This document shows, one piece after another, positions 60,332 through 64,000 of a stretch of 64,000 nt of DNA (position 1 is its first letter; each line of letters opens with the position of its first letter). Under the pieces are notes generated by a model, which was not told the origin of the DNA, made no database searches, and was given only the letters and a program-made list of their open reading frames with translations. The position numbers and the translations under genes are program-made. The DNA is taken from contig CALNVZ010003433.1 of assembly GCA_940671915.1 (NCBI GenBank), positions 35,169,724 through 35,233,723 of the forward strand, in the 5' to 3' direction. The DNA is from Paracentrotus lividus (Eukaryota > Echinodermata > Echinoidea > Camarodonta > Echinidae).

Positions 60332-60972
60332 TTTCCGTTGTCAATTCTCTCTCTTGAGTAGTCTGTCACTATACGATTGATGTTTAAATTAGCTATTAAG
60401 ACATCCATGCATCATAATGGCTACTCTTATTATGGTGGGGGTATACATGGTATGATAGGTACATACTCCCTAACCCGAGACCATAGTGACCCTTCCCCTA
60501 TAGTAAGTGATGACGCCAATTTAAATCTTCTTTAATTTGAAGTATACCAATTTATACTTTTAGAGTGATCGCATTCCATTTCGGGAGGGACGATCACTGT
60601 TGGAAAGAACACAGTGTTCCACAGTGTGAACACAGTGTGAAGTTCGAGCGATTTAAAATTGTAAACGTCAGTAGTAACTTACTCATGTAAATAGACAACA
60701 GTCGAAGAAATGAACATGGGATCTGCGTTCGTTCCAGCAGAGATGAACCTATCGTAATTATTATTGTCTTGATAAGTTTAGTGAAAATCTAATTTCTGAA
60801 TATCCTTTTAGAATAAAGTAAAACCGTGAATCAGTTACGTATTTTCTTCATCGTTTTCTATTCTATTTATACGGGTATTACACAAGAGTCAAAGCAGTAG
60901 GCTATGAATACAACGGGATACCAAGAACACTGAATAAATCATGTACAAGTACGTAACCAACATAATGACGTC

Positions 60973-61114
60973 CTGGGGGGCATTTCATCAAAGGACTTGT
61001 CAGACGTTTTATCCGACAAACTGTTATAAGCTACTGAAATGCTTGCATCTGATTGGCTGAGAGCAAATTTGTCGGATAAAATGTCCGATAAGTCCTTTGA
61101 TGAAATGCCCCCCT
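60973..61114. mobile_element. 142-bp-class hairpin MITE, copy 2
   Basis: Same element and orientation as copy 1 at 48632. The left arm starts CTGGGGGGCATTTCATC and the right end complement starts CAGGGGGGCATTTCATC. It ends only six bases before the MITE at 61121. The arms pair over about 50 bp. Confidence 0.88.
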
Positions 61115-61120
61115 GAATTA

Positions 61121-61440
61121 GCGACTTTTTGAATTATGTCGACGTGCCGCCTCACGGAGGTTGAAAGGTGAAGAATGGAAGCTTTTGACAAAATCATGAT
61201 AACAATGTTAGTTTCGTCACTGGTGACGCTAAAACTTCTGCTTATTATTCGTTGCAGTGGACTGGTCCGCTGAGACGAAGTATTTCAAGTTCTCAAGACT
61301 ATAGACCAAGACCTATAGAAGCGGCATGAGCGTCACGCGTGAAGAAGCCACCATTATTATTATAATTATTTGACAAAAGCTTCCTTTCTTTACCTCTCAT
61401 CTTCCTTCAGGCGTCACGTCTACACAATTCAAAAACTCCC
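61121..61440. mobile_element. TA-flanked foldback MITE, copy 1 of an inverted pair
   Basis: The left end GCGACTTTTTGAATTATGTC pairs with the right end, whose complement is GGGAGTTTTTGAATTGTGTA. TA lies at 61119-61120 and 61441-61442. The arms also share GGAAGCTTTTGACAAA. Inside are TTCAAGTTCTCAAGACTAT and GAAGAAGCCACCATTATTAT, both found inverted in the copy at 61885. There is no coding capacity. Confidence 0.8.
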
Positions 61441-61442
61441 TA

Positions 61443-61884
61443 ACGTCTTTCGAGCTTAATAGTGCGGGAGCGGAAAATACACTCCTTGGTTTGATTATTA
61501 AAGGGGAACAGAGTCCCAGGTTGTGTCAGGTGTAAATACAAATAGCGCGAATTGTTGGGCACTCGATAGCATCAGTAAATGTTCCGACGAGGAGAAGATG
61601 ACGACGATTTCATCACGTAGAAGGTCGTTACCATGGTAACAGGATTGATGAGATGTTGGAGGAAGGCCACCATGCTCATGGAGCTATCTCCTTATCTTGA
61701 TTACATTGAGATTATGTTCTCCATTCATTTAAATATTTGTAATAAGGAGGAGAACTTTGTGGGTAATGACGTGAACAACGGAAAAGATGGAAAAGGGACG
61801 GGGTTGCAAAGACTTGTCATTTTTTTTCCTTGTGTAGATGAAGAGAAATGGTCTAAATATCAACAATGAATATAACCTGATATA
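61443..61884. promoter_or_regulatory. Unique spacer between the paired MITEs with a perfect X-box palindrome
   Basis: GTTACCATGGTAAC (61627-61640) is a full palindromic RFX-type X-box. It sits in a balanced patch (about 61560-61720) with ATGs shortly after. A 78-codon frame (61633-61869) begins inside the X-box and ends in low-complexity Lys/Asn-rich sequence, so I do not call it a gene. A solitary TTAAAGGGGAAC near 61498 resembles an end of TTAA-type elements. Confidence 0.3.
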
Positions 61885-62221
61885 GGAAGTTTTTGGATTG
61901 TGACTACGAGCCACCTGAACGAGATTGAGAGGTAAAAAATGGAAGTTTTGACCAAAAAAATATAAAAAATAATGGTGGCTTCTTCGATCGTGACGCCCAA
62001 ATCTCTTCTAGGTCATGATAATAGTCTTGAGAACTTGAAATGCCTCGTCTCAGCCATTGCAATCAGTCAACTGCAACGAGTAGCGAGGGAAAGTTTGAGA
62101 GTCACACGAGAAAGAGGCCACCATTATTATAATAATTATTTGTCAAAAGTTTCCATTTTTACCTCTCAACCTAATTCAGGTGGCATGTCGACAAAAAATT
62201 TTTTTTTTAATCCTTTTTCCC
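61885..62221. mobile_element. Foldback MITE, copy 2 of an inverted pair
   Basis: The reverse complement of this stretch follows the element at 61121: TTTCAAGTTCTCAAGACTAT, CTCGTTGCAGT and GAAGAAGCCACCATTAT all recur, with more divergence and indels. TA (61883-61884) precedes the left end GGAAGTTTTTGGATTGTGAC. The right end is blurred by an A/T run, so the boundary near 62221 is approximate. Confidence 0.72.
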
Positions 62222-62273
62222 AGAATAGTAAAGTACGTGTAAATATAATTCTCACGAGCATGAAAATAGAAAT

Positions 62274-62415
62274 CAGGGGGCATTTCATCAAAGGTCTTGT
62301 CGGACATTTCATCTGACAAATTTGCTTTCAGCCAATCAGATGCAAGCATTTCAGTAGCTTATAACAGTTTGTCGGATAAAACGTCTGACAAGTCCTTTCA
62401 TGAAACGCTCCCCAG
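62274..62415. mobile_element. 142-bp-class hairpin MITE, copy 3, inverted
   Basis: The reverse complement matches copies 1 and 2 end to end with roughly 6% differences by eye. The loop is conserved (CAGTAGCTTATAACAG here). Its right arm carries extra changes (GAAACGCTCCCCAG), so the stem is a little weaker. Confidence 0.85.
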
Positions 62416-64000
62416 TCCTCCATCATTATCCACAAGGGATTCTTAGCATCGGCAGGTATTAAAAAGCAACATTTGCTCAATAAAGATCAAGGCTGGCGTT
62501 ACAAAAAATTAATCCAATATCCTCAACGACTGAATCAATAAAATAATGTGCACATGAAAGAGTGAAGGTCTTATTTGAATAATATATTTGGAAAATTGTA
62601 TATTGAACGCATAACGTCCTGCACTCGGCAGGCGGTATCAATTGCCAAAAAACGTCTCAGGTTTGTGCATAGCCAACGTCCGAAGAGACTCGGGATTTCG
62701 TAATCTTTCGTCAAAACTAGGCTTTCTTGGATATTCCTCTCCCTCTCTCTTTTCTTCAATCTCCAAGATGTTGGTGGTGGATTTTGGGAGGGAGGATCGA
62801 GAGAGGGGTTGGAGGATTGAGCTTAAGTGACTCTTTCAGCAGTCACATCCCGGTGGGACGGGGTACATTGTCACAATCGTGGTAATTGGATGGAATGGAC
62901 GAGGATTTATGTGCCCATTATTACATTCAACACGCGGTAATTAATTTGTCTCAGGATAGAGGAATGTATAGATGCAGTCCGTCAAAGAGAGAGCTTGTGT
63001 GTGTTACCTGCGTGCTCTCCCAGAACGCTATTACAGACAGGAAACATGCATACACTTAAAGGTACACTCTGAAAAATATGAAGGTCAAAATGACTCCATT
63101 CTGGATCCATTGGGACAATACATTTAGCATGGCTAGAATTGACCCAGAATTGAGTCATTTTGACCCTTCCTTATTTAAAAGTGTATAAGGAGCTTTAGAT
63201 ATTACCGTGAAATGGTTATCTGCGAAATATATATCATTTTATAACTTAACTGCCAAACATAGTCCTGTGAGTTTAACTCCTACCCGAGGGACTTTGTAAT
63301 AAGTACTTTTACCTTCCCAAAGAGCCGTAACAAGTTGAACTGTTTTCACTGACGAGAGGGGAGGGCGTACTAGTGCCCCTCACTTTTTTCATAAATGAGT
63401 TTTTGCGTGTTCGCCGTCCATCTCCCAATCAGCCAACTTTTCAAAATGCTCTGCGGCTACTGAGAAAGATGTACCATGTCCAAGACATGAGAAGAAAAAA
63501 AAAACCACACACACAAAAGCCATTACTAACCTATCTGCAGTATTTATTATAATAATAATAAAAACCCTGAAAATTAAATCATGTTTCATAGAAAACGTGG
63601 AATCATTGTTAACCTCACATAAAACGCTAAAAATACACTAGATCTAGCAAGCACTAAGATAATTAACCTAACAGTAGTAATTATGAGGTGGGGGAGCTGA
63701 ACACCTAATGGCGGGAATTCAGCTTTAAATTTTCAACCGATACTACCGGTATCGATTATCTGTCACGTCTGCAAGCCGATACAGGTACTTCCAGCCGCGT
63801 GTTTCTGCCTTTGCAGCCCTATCGGTTCGTCTCAAACCGGAGGCATTTAAAGGCGCACTATATGCTCATAATTCTGACATTTATGTTTCCTAAAACTTTA
63901 AGAACATTTTTTGATAGACAATTGGAATAGAGAAATCCTTCATTACACCAGCGAGACCCATTTAAAACCGACATCAGGCCGAAAAGCACGAAAAACAAGT
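62416..64000. other. Intergenic-looking stretch with one small hairpin element
   Basis: No supported gene. It holds the element at 63065-63183 and a TTTAAAGGCGCACTATATGC word near 63847, which looks like the left end of another TTAA/TA-type repeat running out of the window. GA/CT-rich patches near 62740-62815 give short artefactual frames. Confidence 0.5.
63065..63183. mobile_element. TA-flanked hairpin MITE, 119 bp
   Basis: Arms with GGTCAAAATGACTCCATTCT and its near complement (AGAATTGAGTCATTTTGACC), and ends CACTCTGAAAAAT / complement CACTTTTAAATAA, are flanked by TA (63063-63064, 63184-63185). A short loop separates them. There is no coding capacity. Confidence 0.7.

Larger units (their letters stand above)
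59366..60972. other. Non-coding stretch with a CT tract and a short E2F-like hairpin
   Basis: A CT microsatellite lies at 59779-59802, after a short C run. A 71-bp inverted pair is at 60261-60331. Words with ACACAGTGT repeat near 60608-60640. No supported gene. Confidence 0.5.

Noticed and set aside
1-64000. CRISPR array, rRNA genes, retroviral or LTR elements, multi-gene operon
   Set aside because: I read through the window for regular spaced repeats, conserved rRNA words and paired long terminal repeats and saw none; the DNA is clearly eukaryotic.

Overview
This window reads as nuclear DNA of an invertebrate, most likely a marine deuterostome such as an echinoderm. It is AT-rich and gene-poor, full of microsatellites and homopolymer runs, and packed with short non-autonomous DNA transposons. 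The palindromes TAGGCCTA and TACATGTA recur through it, a texture I associate with echinoderm genomes. The organism call is inference from texture; no diagnostic gene is present. Almost every open frame here is short, low in complexity or inside a repeat.

The only gene part I trust is on the minus strand near 39.6 kb. A 118-nt coding exon (39706 down to 39589) has a good ATG, a secretory signal peptide and a consensus splice donor. It is preceded by a likely 5'-UTR (39840-39707), a small 5'-UTR intron (about 40138-39841) and a non-coding first exon in locally CpG-rich DNA (about 40370-40139). The gene therefore runs leftward, and 1-39588 is probably mostly its first long intron, with possible unrecognised exons. 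The 24 kb to the right is probably upstream intergenic DNA. Three weaker exon-like pieces are listed at low confidence (24.7, 45.5 and 48.2 kb).

The best-supported content is mobile DNA. Foldback/MITE elements with matching target sites lie at 7443 (TA), 9373 (TTAA), 18172 (TA), 30698 (TTAA), 32131 (2.0 kb, ATGT), 45837 (perfect 8-bp duplication, hAT-like), 49596 (TA), 51235 and 51653 (two copies back to back, TA at all three boundaries), 58851 (TA, about 70-bp inverted repeats), 61121 and 61885 (inverted pair) and 63065 (TA). A 142-bp hairpin family without a clear target duplication occurs three times (48632, 60973, 62274). A hairpin family built from a repeated 22-bp word occurs as an inverted pair (38043, 38654). 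A tRNA-like SINE block in three degenerate copies fills 54138-54856.

Simple repeats include an uninterrupted 107-unit AAG tract (53236-53556), a TAG tract at 46.45 kb, an ATC/ACC tract at 56.2 kb, a 50-A run at 58.6 kb, and two purine-strand domains (23.5-23.9 kb and 50.8-52.4 kb), the second split by the paired MITEs. I found no rRNA, canonical tRNA gene, CRISPR array, intact transposase, or retroviral or LTR element, and no convincing new multi-gene system. The most interesting signals are repeat-borne: CRE palindromes carried inside two MITE families, repeated-word architectures, and mirror-image nesting of hairpin elements.
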